A stretch of DNA of 12,490 nt from Candidatus Omnitrophota bacterium (GTDB taxonomy: Bacteria; Omnitrophota; Gorgyraeia; JABMRN01). This document shows, in pieces, positions 4,721-12,062 of the stretch. The stretch lies in NCBI GenBank assembly GCA_028702395.1, contig JAQVOV010000039.1, positions 1 through 12,490 on the forward strand, written 5' to 3'. The notes under the pieces are model-generated. The model saw only the letters and a list, made by a program, of their open reading frames with translations. It did no database searches and was not told the origin of the DNA. Made by a program: the position numbers and the translations under genes. The number at the start of each line of letters is the position of its first letter. Position 1 is the stretch's first letter.

Positions 4721-4749
4721 ATTTTACTACAAACCATCAGGCCATACAA
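4721..4749 (-). promoter_or_regulatory. sigma-70 promoter for gene F
   Basis: On the minus strand, -35 TTGTAT (4749-4744), a 17-base spacer and -10 TAAAAT (4726-4721) lie 24 bases before the ATG of gene F. That leaves room for the AAAGG ribosome site in the leader. Confidence 0.6.
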
Positions 4750-4885
4750 CACATAAATAATTAAACTTTTTCTTGTTTTTCTTTTATTTCTAAAATAAGC
4801 TTACACTTGTTTTTCTTCTAAGGCAAGAACTTTTTTGAAAATCTTATTTTAAAGGGTCTAAAGAATTTGAGAGGTGTTTTCTAAC

Positions 4886-5057
4886 AAATAATGTGTAGTG
4901 AATATTGAGCATTGTGTCCTCTGTAGAATTCTAAATTAAAGTTTTCCTCAAAAGACACAAGACTCACTGACACATTACTCAAGACATAATAATTTATCCG
5001 CTAATAATGACAAATATATGGGGTTATAAATAGTAGGATTTTTGTGGATCTTATGAA
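4886..5057. repeat. degenerate inverted-repeat element, copy R2
   Basis: A direct, diverged copy of R1. Shared words in order are GAATTCTAAATT (4926), CTCAAAA, ACACAA, GACACAT, ACTC, AATT, CTAATAAT, AAATATATG and GGATTTTT. It too has imperfect inverted arms around the GAATTC centre. R1 and R2 are about 640 bp apart and flank gene F. Confidence 0.65.
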
Positions 5058-5157
5058 AACTTCAATCTACTGACTGGATGAAAATTAAAAGATAATCTTA
5101 AATAAGTACTTTGTCACGTATCTTAAGAATACATACTTCAATTAATGACTTGTTATA

Positions 5158-5204
5158 GTTTTCCACAGAAAACACAAGACACATTACACATGACACAATG
5201 ACTC
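5158..5204. repeat. partial third copy of the GACAC-rich repeat (R3)
   Basis: GTTTTCCACAGAAAACACAA followed by GACACATTACACATGACACA-type words resembles the right half of R2 (4940-4985). It holds a 6-bp hairpin GTTTTC-CACA-GAAAAC (5158-5173) and ends 2 bases before the apt stop codon, so it lies just past the 3' end of apt. Confidence 0.45.
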
Positions 5205-5206
5205 AG

Positions 5207-5728
5207 TTACTCTCCCTTAAAATGTATCAGACTGGTAACCGGATACGGTGCCAGTTTTTCTCTTCCTTTAAGATCATCTAATTCTATAACACAAACAATA
5301 CCTTTTATATTAGAAGAAAAATTATCTAAAAGCTGTATCACTGCTTTTATTGTCCCGCCTGTTGCAAGAAGATCATCTATTATCAACACATTTTCGTTAT
5401 TTCCTAAAGCATCTTTATGCATTTCCAAAGAATCTTTTCCATATTCAAGATCATATTCAACTGAATAAGTTTGCCTTGGAAGTTTTCCTTTTTTTCGTGC
5501 AGGAACAAATTTTGCCCCCAATTCATAAGCTAATGCTGCTCCAAAAATAAATCCTCTTGCTTCTATGCCAACAATCGAAGTGATTCCCTTATTTTTATAC
5601 TGATCTGCTAATCTTCGAATAACCTCCTTAAATGCATCTTTATTCGATATTAAAGTTGTTATATCACGGAAAATAATTCCCTTTTTTGGAAAATCAGGGA
5701 TATTCGTTATATATTTTTCAAGATCCAT
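5207..5728 (-). CDS. apt: adenine phosphoribosyltransferase
   Basis: A 173-residue protein of the normal APRT length, which makes AMP and pyrophosphate from adenine and PRPP in purine salvage. The PRPP-binding loop is L115-I-I-D-D-L-L-A-T-G-G-T126. Other typical APRT blocks are P14-K-K-G-I-I-F-R-D-I-T at 14-24, E56-A-R-G-F-I-F-G-A-A-L-A at 56-67 and F74-V-P-A-R-K-K-G-K-L-P at 74-84. The start at 5728 is fixed by a GAGGAG ribosome site located in the final Glu codons of the upstream sigma factor gene, whose stop is only 2 bases away; the two are therefore almost certainly co-transcribed and translationally linked. No strong terminator follows, only the small hairpin of R3. Confidence 0.96.
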   Translation of the reverse strand: MDLEKYITNIPDFPKKGIIFRDITTLISNKDAFKEVIRRLADQYKNKGITSIVGIEARGFIFGAALAYELGAKFVPARKKGKLPRQTYSVEYDLEYGKDSLEMHKDALGNNENVLIIDDLLATGGTIKAVIQLLDNFSSNIKGIVCVIELDDLKGREKLAPYPVTSLIHFKGE

Positions 5729-5730
5729 GT

Positions 5731-6573
5731 TTACTCCTCTTCTTCACCGAGAAAATCTTTTTCACTCTGAACAAGAGCTTCCCGCAATTTTCGTTTAGCA
5801 ACATTTTCAAGCTGCCTTACACGTTCACGTGTTAAACCGAACGTTTCAGCTATATCGCGCAATGTATGCTTTGTCCCATCTTGCAGACCATAGCGCAGTT
5901 CAACAATTGTCCTTTCTCTGTCTGACATATGCGACAACAATTCTTTTATTTTTTCATGTAAAAGAAAATTTCCAAGTTCATCTGTTGTTGTTGACATTTT
6001 TTCATCTTCTATAAGATCCATTAATTCCGTATTCCCGTCTTCCCCTACCCTGGCATTAAGGCTAGAAACACTGCTTACCATATCCTCGAACTCTTTTACT
6101 TTTTTAACGGACAAATTCATTTTTTTGGCAATTTCCTTTACCGAAGGTTTTCTTCTAAGTGCATGCAAAAGAGCTGTTATTGTTTTTTTGTACTGCTGCA
6201 AAAGTTCTGTCACGTAAACAGGTACTCTTACTGTTTTTCCCTGGTTAGCAATAGCTCTTGTAATATATTGTTTTATCCACCACGCGGCATAAGTAGAAAA
6301 TCTATAACCTTTTTCATCATCAAATTTCTCAACAGCTTTCATGAGCCCTAGATTGCCTTCTTCAATAAGGTCCATCATAGGAACTCCCAAATAACTGTAT
6401 TTTTTTGCTATGCTGATAACTAAACGTAAATTTGATTTGATCATTGTCTGACGAGCTTTTTCCCCGACTTTTTTACTTCCGTTCTTCATTTGCTGGGCAA
6501 GAGAGACTTCTTCTTCGGCAGTAAGTAAAGGAACATCCTTGATATCTTTAAGATATCGTTTGAGATTTTCCAT
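5731..6573 (-). CDS. RNA polymerase sigma factor, sigma-70 family (RpoD/RpoS group)
   Basis: A 280-residue sigma-70 factor. Region 1.2 covers residues ~3-30. Region 2 (~48-112) includes the -10 recognition helix R91-F-S-T-Y-A-A-W-W-I-K-Q-Y-I-T-R-A-I, where Q102 and T105 correspond to the residues that read TATAAT in E. coli sigma-70. Region 3 is ~125-195. Region 4 (~205-268) ends with the HTH H236-T-L-R-D-I-A-E-T-F-G-L-T-R-E-R-V-R-Q. Region 1.1 and the long non-conserved insert of primary RpoD are missing, so it is closest in build to group 2 (RpoS-like) factors, although in some lineages the main factor is this short. It has an AAAGGT ribosome site, its own promoter, and apt 2 bases downstream. 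Confidence 0.93.
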   Translation of the reverse strand: MENLKRYLKDIKDVPLLTAEEEVSLAQQMKNGSKKVGEKARQTMIKSNLRLVISIAKKYSYLGVPMMDLIEEGNLGLMKAVEKFDDEKGYRFSTYAAWWIKQYITRAIANQGKTVRVPVYVTELLQQYKKTITALLHALRRKPSVKEIAKKMNLSVKKVKEFEDMVSSVSSLNARVGEDGNTELMDLIEDEKMSTTTDELGNFLLHEKIKELLSHMSDRERTIVELRYGLQDGTKHTLRDIAETFGLTRERVRQLENVAKRKLREALVQSEKDFLGEEEE

Positions 6574-6616
6574 ATTTTACCTTTCGTTTATAATAAATAA
6601 TATAATAACAATTACT

Positions 6617-6644
6617 ATTATACAAAAAAAACCAGAAAATGCAA
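6617..6644 (-). promoter_or_regulatory. sigma-70 promoter for the sigma factor-apt operon
   Basis: On the minus strand, -35 TTGCAT (6644-6639), a 16-base T-rich spacer and a perfect -10 TATAAT (6622-6617) lie 43 bases before the sigma factor ATG. Confidence 0.7.
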
Positions 6645-6669
6645 TCGTTTTGTATTGTTAATTGTCTGG

Positions 6670-6697
6670 GTAGGGGCGAAAAATTTTTCGCCACTAC
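6670..6697. repeat. REP-like palindrome, copy 4
   Basis: The 28-base palindrome GTAGGGGCGAAAAA / TTTTTCGCCACTAC has one mismatched pair. It lies between the dikinase terminator and the sigma factor promoter. Confidence 0.85.
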
Positions 6698-6743
6698 AAT
6701 TGAATGTTATGATACTTTTAATTATTGCAAATCTTTAATTGAT

Positions 6744-6778
6744 AAAAAAAAGAGGAGTCAAATGACTCCTCTTTTTTT
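6744..6778 (-). terminator. intrinsic terminator after ppdK
   Basis: On the minus strand, GAGGAGTC, a 4-base loop and GACTCCTC are followed by eight T. The hairpin begins ~19 bases after the dikinase stop. An A run on the other arm makes it bidirectional in form. It separates ppdK from the sigma factor gene. Confidence 0.9.
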
Positions 6779-6796
6779 ATCCACATTTAATCCGAA

Positions 6797-9487
6797 TTAT
6801 TTCTCTTTCTCGATAACCGCTTGTGCTGCTGCAAGTCTTGCAATAGGCACTCTAAACGGCGAACAAGAAACATAGTTAAGTCCTACATTATGACAGAATT
6901 TAACTGATCTTGGATCACCACCGTGTTCTCCACAAATACCGCATTTAAGATCTTTTCTAGTAGTTCTACCTGCTTTAACAGCCATATCAACCAATATACC
7001 TACTCCTCCCTGATCAAGAGTTTGGAAAGGATCATCAGAAAGTATCTTTTTGCCTATATAATCCGGCAAGAAAACTCCTGCATCATCCCTACTATAACCA
7101 AATGTCATCTGAGTAAGGTCATTAGTTCCAAAGGAAAAGAACTCTGCTTTTTGTGCTATTTTATCAGCAGTTAAAGCTGCTCTAGGTATTTCGATCATTG
7201 TTCCTACTTTATACTCTATTTTAATATTTGCTTTTTTAATTATCTCATCTGCTGTCTTTCTTATGATAACTTCAAGAAAATCAAATTCCTCTACAGTTCC
7301 TGCAAGAGGAACCATTATTTCAGGAATGACTTTTATCTTCTTTTTCGCCATATTCACTGCAGCTTCAATTATAGCCCTAGTCTGCATTACGCAAAGTTCA
7401 GGATATGTAATAGATAATCTACAGCCTCTATGTCCTAGCATAGGATTAAGTTCGTGAAGACCTTTTACAAGTTCACTTACCTTTGCAGGAGAGATCTTAA
7501 GTCTTTTAGCCATTTCTTTCTGACCTTTTGCATCATTTGGAAGAAACTCGTGCAGAGGTGGATCAAGAAGTCTTACTGTAACCGGAAAACCATTCATTGC
7601 TTTAAAAATACCTTCGAAATCTTTTCTTTGATATGGAAGAAGTTTTTTCAAAGCTTTTTCTCTTGAAGGAGTATCTTGTGCTAATATGAATTCTCTGATA
7701 GCCCAAATTCTTTCACCTTCAAAGAACATATGTTCTGTTCTTGTAAGCCCTATACCTTCTGCACCAAGATTAACAGCCGCTTGTGCATCTTTAGGTGTAT
7801 CAGCGTTTGTTCTTACTCCAAGTGTCCTATATTGATCTGCCCATGCCATTATCTGCACGAACATTTTATAAATTGGATCCTTTTTAGCTTTTGCATTGTT
7901 CTCTACAATACCGGCAATAACCGGACTTGAACTTGTTTTTATATGCCCTAGATAAACATTTCCTGTAGACCCATTTAAACTCATCCAATCGCCTTCTTTA
8001 ATTGTTTTGCCTGCGACTTTTACCTGCTTTTTCTTATAATCAATAGCTAATGATGAACATCCTGCTATACAGCATTTTCCCCATCCTCTTGCAACAACTG
8101 CAGCATGTGATGTCATGCCACCGGTTGATGTAAGAATACCTTCAGCTGCTGCCATACCTGCAACATCTTCAGGTGATGTTTCATGCCTGACAAGAATTAC
8201 TTTTTTACCTTTTTTGAACCAGCTATCTGCTTGTTCAGCAGTAAAAACAACCTGTCCTGAAGCAGCTCCTGGACCTGCAGGAAGCCCTGTCCCGATCTTT
8301 GTTGCTGAAGCTTCTGCTTTTAGATCAAATATAGGAAAAAGCAACTGATTAAGCTGTTCACCTTCTATTCTCATAAGAGCTTCTTTAGGTGTTATCATAT
8401 TTTCTTTTACCATATCATATGCAAGTTTTACAGCTGCAAGACCTGTTCTTTTTCCTGATCTTGTCTGCAGCATAAAAAGCTTTCCTTCTTGTATCGTAAA
8501 TTCAACATCTTGAATATCTCTATAATGCTTTTCAAGTTTATGTCTGATATCATCAAGTTCTTTATACATTAATGGCATCTTCTTTTGAAGCTCAGCTATT
8601 GGTAATGGAGTTCTAATACCTGCAACAACATCTTCTCCTTGTGCATTTATAAGGAATTCTCCAAAAAACTCACCTGTTCCTGTGGACGGGTTTCTAGTAA
8701 AAGCAACACCGGTTCCTGAAGTATCTCCCATATTACCGAATGCCATTGCCTGCACATTTACTGCTGTTCCTAAAAGGCCTGTTATTCTATTTATTCTTCT
8801 ATAAATAACTGCTCTTTCAGTCATCCAAGAACCAAATACAGCATGTACTGCTCCCATTAATTGTTCTTTTGCAGAACTAGGGAATTTCTTGCCTGTACCT
8901 TTTTCATATACTTTTTTGTATTCTGCTACAACTTCTTTAAGTTGATCTATTGTCAAGGAAGTATCACTTTCTACTTTATATTTCTTCTTCACTGCTGCAA
9001 GTTTTTCTTCGAACTTTTCGTGGTGAACACCCATTACAACATCACCATACATATCAATGAACCTTCTGTAAGAATCCCAAGCAACTCTTTCATTGTTCAT
9101 TTTTTTAGCAAGACCGTTGACAGCATCATCATTAAGTCCAAGGTTCAATACAGTGTTCATCATCCCAGGCATTGATACTGCTGCACCGCTTCTTACTGAA
9201 ACCAGTAAAGGATTATCCTTATCGCCGAACTTTGCGTCCATTGCTTTTTCAAGTTTTTCAATAGCAGCATCTATCTGTGTGTGCATTTCTGCTGGATATT
9301 TTTGTCCATTTTTGTAATAATAATCACAAACCTCTGTTGAAATAGTAAACCCAGGAGGTACAGGCACTCCTATAGAGCACATTTCAGCAAGGTTAGCTCC
9401 TTTTCCACCAAGAAGCTGTTTCATTTTGGCATTACCGTCAGACCCATCTTTACTGAAGCTATAAACATACTTTACTTCGTTACTCAT
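6797..9487 (-). CDS. ppdK: pyruvate, phosphate dikinase
   Basis: An 896-residue protein of full bacterial PPDK length, interconverting pyruvate, ATP and phosphate with phosphoenolpyruvate, AMP and pyrophosphate. The N-terminal nucleotide-binding domain (~1-350) has G27-G-K-G-A-N-L-A-E-M, S100-G-A-A-V-S-M-P-G-M-M and Q341-T-R-S-G-K-R-T. The central swivelling domain carries the phospho-histidine H461 in G456-G-M-T-S-H-A-A-V-V-A-R-G-W-G. The C-terminal PEP/pyruvate barrel (~535-890) has G683-H-R-G-C-R, F786-G-T-N-D-L-T-Q-M-T and the catalytic cysteine C852 in C-G-I-C-G-E-H-G-G-D-P. AAGGAG precedes the ATG by ~9 bases. It follows glyS by 92 bp with no terminator between, so read-through from the glyS promoter is likely. 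The enzyme suggests pyrophosphate-linked glycolysis or gluconeogenesis. Confidence 0.98.
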   Translation of the reverse strand: MSNEVKYVYSFSKDGSDGNAKMKQLLGGKGANLAEMCSIGVPVPPGFTISTEVCDYYYKNGQKYPAEMHTQIDAAIEKLEKAMDAKFGDKDNPLLVSVRSGAAVSMPGMMNTVLNLGLNDDAVNGLAKKMNNERVAWDSYRRFIDMYGDVVMGVHHEKFEEKLAAVKKKYKVESDTSLTIDQLKEVVAEYKKVYEKGTGKKFPSSAKEQLMGAVHAVFGSWMTERAVIYRRINRITGLLGTAVNVQAMAFGNMGDTSGTGVAFTRNPSTGTGEFFGEFLINAQGEDVVAGIRTPLPIAELQKKMPLMYKELDDIRHKLEKHYRDIQDVEFTIQEGKLFMLQTRSGKRTGLAAVKLAYDMVKENMITPKEALMRIEGEQLNQLLFPIFDLKAEASATKIGTGLPAGPGAASGQVVFTAEQADSWFKKGKKVILVRHETSPEDVAGMAAAEGILTSTGGMTSHAAVVARGWGKCCIAGCSSLAIDYKKKQVKVAGKTIKEGDWMSLNGSTGNVYLGHIKTSSSPVIAGIVENNAKAKKDPIYKMFVQIMAWADQYRTLGVRTNADTPKDAQAAVNLGAEGIGLTRTEHMFFEGERIWAIREFILAQDTPSREKALKKLLPYQRKDFEGIFKAMNGFPVTVRLLDPPLHEFLPNDAKGQKEMAKRLKISPAKVSELVKGLHELNPMLGHRGCRLSITYPELCVMQTRAIIEAAVNMAKKKIKVIPEIMVPLAGTVEEFDFLEVIIRKTADEIIKKANIKIEYKVGTMIEIPRAALTADKIAQKAEFFSFGTNDLTQMTFGYSRDDAGVFLPDYIGKKILSDDPFQTLDQGGVGILVDMAVKAGRTTRKDLKCGICGEHGGDPRSVKFCHNVGLNYVSCSPFRVPIARLAAAQAVIEKEK

Positions 9488-9550
9488 TTTTTTTCTTCTC
9501 CTTCTTTTGTTTCAAGTATCATTTTCTTTGCTATATCGACTACTGAATGT

Positions 9551-9580
9551 AGACACTGACACAGACACAGACACTGACAC
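9551..9580. repeat. GACAC-type 6-base tandem repeat
   Basis: Five alternating units of GACACT and GACACA (AGACACTGACACAGACACAG...) lie in the gap between glyS and ppdK, touching the glyS stop codon. The words match those in the R1-R3 elements. Confidence 0.75.
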
Positions 9581-10896
9581 TAACTATTAAATTTCTCCCT
9601 TAAATATTCTTTCAATCTATCAATACTTATGCGTTCCTGAAGCATACTGTCTCTTTCCCTAACAGTGACTTGTCTATCTGTTAAAGAATCCACATCAACG
9701 GTCACACAATACAAAGTACCTATTTCATCCTGTCTTCTATAAAGTTTTCCAATAGCAGCAGTATCATCATAAACTGTTCGTCTATCATAACTAAGATCAT
9801 CTCTCAGTTTTTTTGCTATCTCAACGATCTCTGTATTTTTCTTTAATAAAGGAAGAACTGCTGTCTTTATAGGTGCAATATCTTTGTGCAATCCTAAAAC
9901 AGTTCTTGGCCCATTTTCAAGTTCTTCAATTCTATATGCATCCACTAAAAAAGCTAAGAACGCCCTATCAACACCTCCTGAAGGTTCAACTACAAAAGGT
10001 AAAAATCTTTCATTTGTTTTCGTATCAAAATAAGTAAGGTCCTGCTTTGAAAACTCTGCATGTTGTTTGAGGTCATAATCCCCTCTATTAGCTATTCCCT
10101 CAAGTTCAGACCATCCAAAAGGAAAATTATATTCAATATCCGAACAACCTGAAGCATAATGAGCAAGCTCATCTTTTGCATGTTCTCTTATCTTTAAATT
10201 CAAAGGGTCTATGCCCATGTCCTTATACCACTGTAATCTTTCATTGACCCAATATTTATACCATTTATCAGCTTCTTCACCTCTGCAAAAAAACTCTATT
10301 TCCATCTGTTCAAACTCCCTGCATCTAAAAACAAAATTACCTGCTGTAACTTCATTCCTGAAAGATTTACCAATTTGAGCAATACCAAATGGGATCTTTT
10401 TTCGGGAAGTATTCAATACATTTTTAAAATTAACAAAAATACCTTGGGCAGTTTCAGGACGTAAAAATATTTCTGCACTTGAATCTTCCATAGAACCTAT
10501 CTGGGTCTTGAACATAAGATTGAATTCTCGTGGCTCTGTAAGAGCTCCTCCGCAATCAGGACACTTGTTTTCTTTAAGATGATCCTGCCTATGTCTTTTT
10601 TTACATTCTTTACAGTCAACCATAAGGTCCGCAAAATTACCAACATGTCCTGAGGCTTTCCAAACATCTGAATGCATTAAAATAGAACAATCAAGACCTT
10701 CCATATCATAACGCTGATATACATTTCTCTTCCACCAAGCTTGTTTTATATTGTTTTTCATTTCTACGCCAAGCGGGCCATAATCCCATACACTGCCTAA
10801 ACCGCCATATATTTCACTGGATAAAAAGACAAAACCTCTTCTCTTTGAAAGAGAAGTAATATCCTGCATTAATTGTGGTTCTTTCTTCTGTGTCAT
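9580..10896 (-). CDS. glyQS: glycyl-tRNA synthetase, alpha2 (eukaryote/archaea-like) type
   Basis: A 438-residue class II synthetase that charges tRNA-Gly, of the single-chain homodimer type rather than the alpha2beta2 GlyQ/GlyS type. The start is R20-G-F-V-F-L-S-S-E-I-Y-G-G. An insert carries a four-cysteine zinc site (C95-x2-C98, C112-x2-C115). Class II motif 2 lies around F170-G-I-A-Q-I-G-K-S-F-R-N-E and C192-R-E-F-E-Q-M-E, with the preceding R146-P-E-T-A-Q-G. Motif 3 is G307-G-V-D-R-A-F. Residues ~340-438 are the anticodon-binding domain, with P-I-K-T-A-V-L-P-L. AAAAGGA precedes the ATG, and a TTCACA-N16-TATAAT promoter lies 58 bases upstream. The gene ends shortly before ppdK and the two probably share a transcript. 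Confidence 0.97.
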   Translation of the reverse strand: MTQKKEPQLMQDITSLSKRRGFVFLSSEIYGGLGSVWDYGPLGVEMKNNIKQAWWKRNVYQRYDMEGLDCSILMHSDVWKASGHVGNFADLMVDCKECKKRHRQDHLKENKCPDCGGALTEPREFNLMFKTQIGSMEDSSAEIFLRPETAQGIFVNFKNVLNTSRKKIPFGIAQIGKSFRNEVTAGNFVFRCREFEQMEIEFFCRGEEADKWYKYWVNERLQWYKDMGIDPLNLKIREHAKDELAHYASGCSDIEYNFPFGWSELEGIANRGDYDLKQHAEFSKQDLTYFDTKTNERFLPFVVEPSGGVDRAFLAFLVDAYRIEELENGPRTVLGLHKDIAPIKTAVLPLLKKNTEIVEIAKKLRDDLSYDRRTVYDDTAAIGKLYRRQDEIGTLYCVTVDVDSLTDRQVTVRERDSMLQERISIDRLKEYLREKFNS

Positions 10897-10953
10897 TTTT
10901 CCTTTTAATTGATTTAAAGTATCCAGTCTTGGACTTGCTATAATTTTCGGGTT

Positions 10954-10981
10954 ATTATATCATATATTTTGTATATGTGAA
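10954..10981 (-). promoter_or_regulatory. sigma-70 promoter for glyQS (and ppdK)
   Basis: On the minus strand, -35 TTCACA (10981-10976), a 16-base spacer and a perfect -10 TATAAT (10959-10954) lie ahead of glyQS. The ~50-base leader is too short for a T-box riboswitch, and I see no T-box motif. Confidence 0.7.
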
Positions 10982-11026
10982 GAAATAAATTAATTTTTTA
11001 ATCCCACGACGTAATTAGCTGATAAA

Positions 11027-11101
11027 TTCATGGCACAACGTTCCCCTATAAAGCTAAGTTCATGACGTTCCTTAAGCTCGCTGCGCAAAGCTCGTGGCGC
11101 G
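11027..11101. repeat. short direct repeats between recO and glyQS
   Basis: TTCATG...ACGTTCC occurs twice (11027-11044, with a 5-base insert, and 11059-11071). It is followed by two tandem 14-mers, AAGCTCGCTGCGCA (11074-11087) and AAGCTCGTGGCGCG (11088-11101). This patch is clearly more G+C-rich than its surroundings. It lies 22 bases beyond the recO stop and shows no terminator with a T run. Confidence 0.6.
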
Positions 11102-11123
11102 TAGCTAACATCATTTTGCTCGC

Positions 11124-11879
11124 TTAAACGCCTATCTGTCTCATGAACTCCAGACTTTTAAAACGTTTCTGTACATGATAATCCAAGAATCCTCTTAAAA
11201 CATCTTCAAGATCTTTTCCTACTTTTTCAGTGACATTTATGCGTAAAGTTTTTTCATATGGCATTGTGCTTATAAAATCCATAAAATTAACAGTTCCTTG
11301 AAGTATCTTCCTAGAAGTAATATCTTTTTTTATACATTTTCCGCACAGCATTCCGCCATTTTTAATGCTGAAAGCTCCATTGAAAGTATCTTTTGAATCA
11401 CATTCAACGCATTGTTTTAAGCGTGGCATTAACCCAAGAAGGTTTAAAAGTTTGATTTCAAATACGCGTGCGATCCTTTTTATACTGCCTTTTTTATTTG
11501 CTATAGCATTGAGAGAATCTCTCAATAAAAAAAATATATCTTCGTTTTTTTCGCTTGCCTGACAAACGCTATCTACAAATTCAATGAAATATCCTGCATA
11601 TGCAATACATTCTATATCTGCTCTTATTGGAGCAAAATATTCCAAAAGGTCGCATTGAGAAATAACAAAAAGATCCTTATTCTTTTTTTCATAATAAGTG
11701 ACTTTGTCCAAAGTAAAAGGTTCGTAAACCCCTGCGAATTGGGGCTGTGGACTTCTTACGCCTTTTATTACTCCAGAGATCTTCCCGCTTTCCTTAGTAT
11801 AAAAAGTGAGTAAAAGACTTGTTTCTCTTAGTTCAACTTTTCTTAAAAGAATTGCTTCTGATTCTTTTGGGTTTGACAT
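11124..11879 (-). CDS. recO: DNA repair protein RecO
   Basis: A 251-residue RecO, the mediator that with RecR (and RecF) loads RecA on SSB-coated single-stranded DNA. The N-terminal OB fold (~1-80) starts E-A-I-L-L-R-K-V-E-L-R-E-T-S-L-L-L-T-F and includes G-K-I-S-G-V-I-K-G. The helical domain holds a four-cysteine zinc site, C157-x2-C160 and C179-x2-C182. I chose the ATG at 11879 because AGAGG stands just before it and RecO proteins typically begin close to the E-A-I-V-L motif; a TTG at 11900 in the same frame would add seven residues and is less likely. It lies downstream of a DUF502 gene across a repeat-filled 183-bp gap. Confidence 0.94.
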   Translation of the reverse strand: MSNPKESEAILLRKVELRETSLLLTFYTKESGKISGVIKGVRSPQPQFAGVYEPFTLDKVTYYEKKNKDLFVISQCDLLEYFAPIRADIECIAYAGYFIEFVDSVCQASEKNEDIFFLLRDSLNAIANKKGSIKRIARVFEIKLLNLLGLMPRLKQCVECDSKDTFNGAFSIKNGGMLCGKCIKKDITSRKILQGTVNFMDFISTMPYEKTLRINVTEKVGKDLEDVLRGFLDYHVQKRFKSLEFMRQIGV

Positions 11880-11897
11880 TGGTCCTCTATATATATT

Positions 11898-12052
11898 CAA
11901 GGTAAAAGGAAAAAGTAAAAAGAGAAAAATCTGTTTTCATTGTGGAGTCTTTTTCCCTTCTTTTGTAAGGGCGAAAAATTTTTCGCTCCTACTCTGAATT
12001 TCTTTAAGAACCTTCCACAGACTAATGGCTAATAGCTAATGGCTAAAGGCTG
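11898..12052. repeat. composite low-complexity repeat, copy 2
   Basis: An AGGTAAAAGGAAAAAGTAAA block (11898-11930) and a TTCCACAGACTAA plus GGCTAAT/AGCTAAT block (12005-12052) match, in the same order, the pair at 2577-2690. Here a REP-like palindrome lies between them. Confidence 0.65.
11965..11992. repeat. REP-like palindrome, copy 5
   Basis: GTAAGGGCGAAAAA / TTTTTCGCTCCTAC is a 28-base palindrome with two mismatched pairs in the outer arms. It lies between the two blocks of the composite repeat upstream of recO. Confidence 0.8.
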
Positions 12053-12062
12053 ATGTTCCTTT

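Larger units (their letters stand above)
4697..5206. other. 510-bp gene-free gap between gene F and apt
   Basis: I see no gene here. The part next to gene F holds its ribosome site and promoter (4721-4749). Positions 4886-5057 are repeat copy R2, and 5158-5204 look like a partial third copy. The rest (about 4750-4885 and 5058-5157) is AT-rich with no structure I can name. Confidence 0.7.

Noticed and set aside
4503..4760. Open frame of 85 codons on the plus strand opposite gene F
   Set aside because: Gene F on the minus strand carries the family consensus, a promoter and a ribosome site; the plus-strand frame is its shadow.
10897..10953. T-box or other riboswitch in the glyQS leader
   Set aside because: The leader after the predicted start is only about 50 bases and shows no T-box sequence or antiterminator structure.
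11880..11900. TTG at 11900 as the recO start
   Set aside because: It would add seven residues (M-N-I-Y-R-G-P), whereas the ATG at 11879 has AGAGG just before it.
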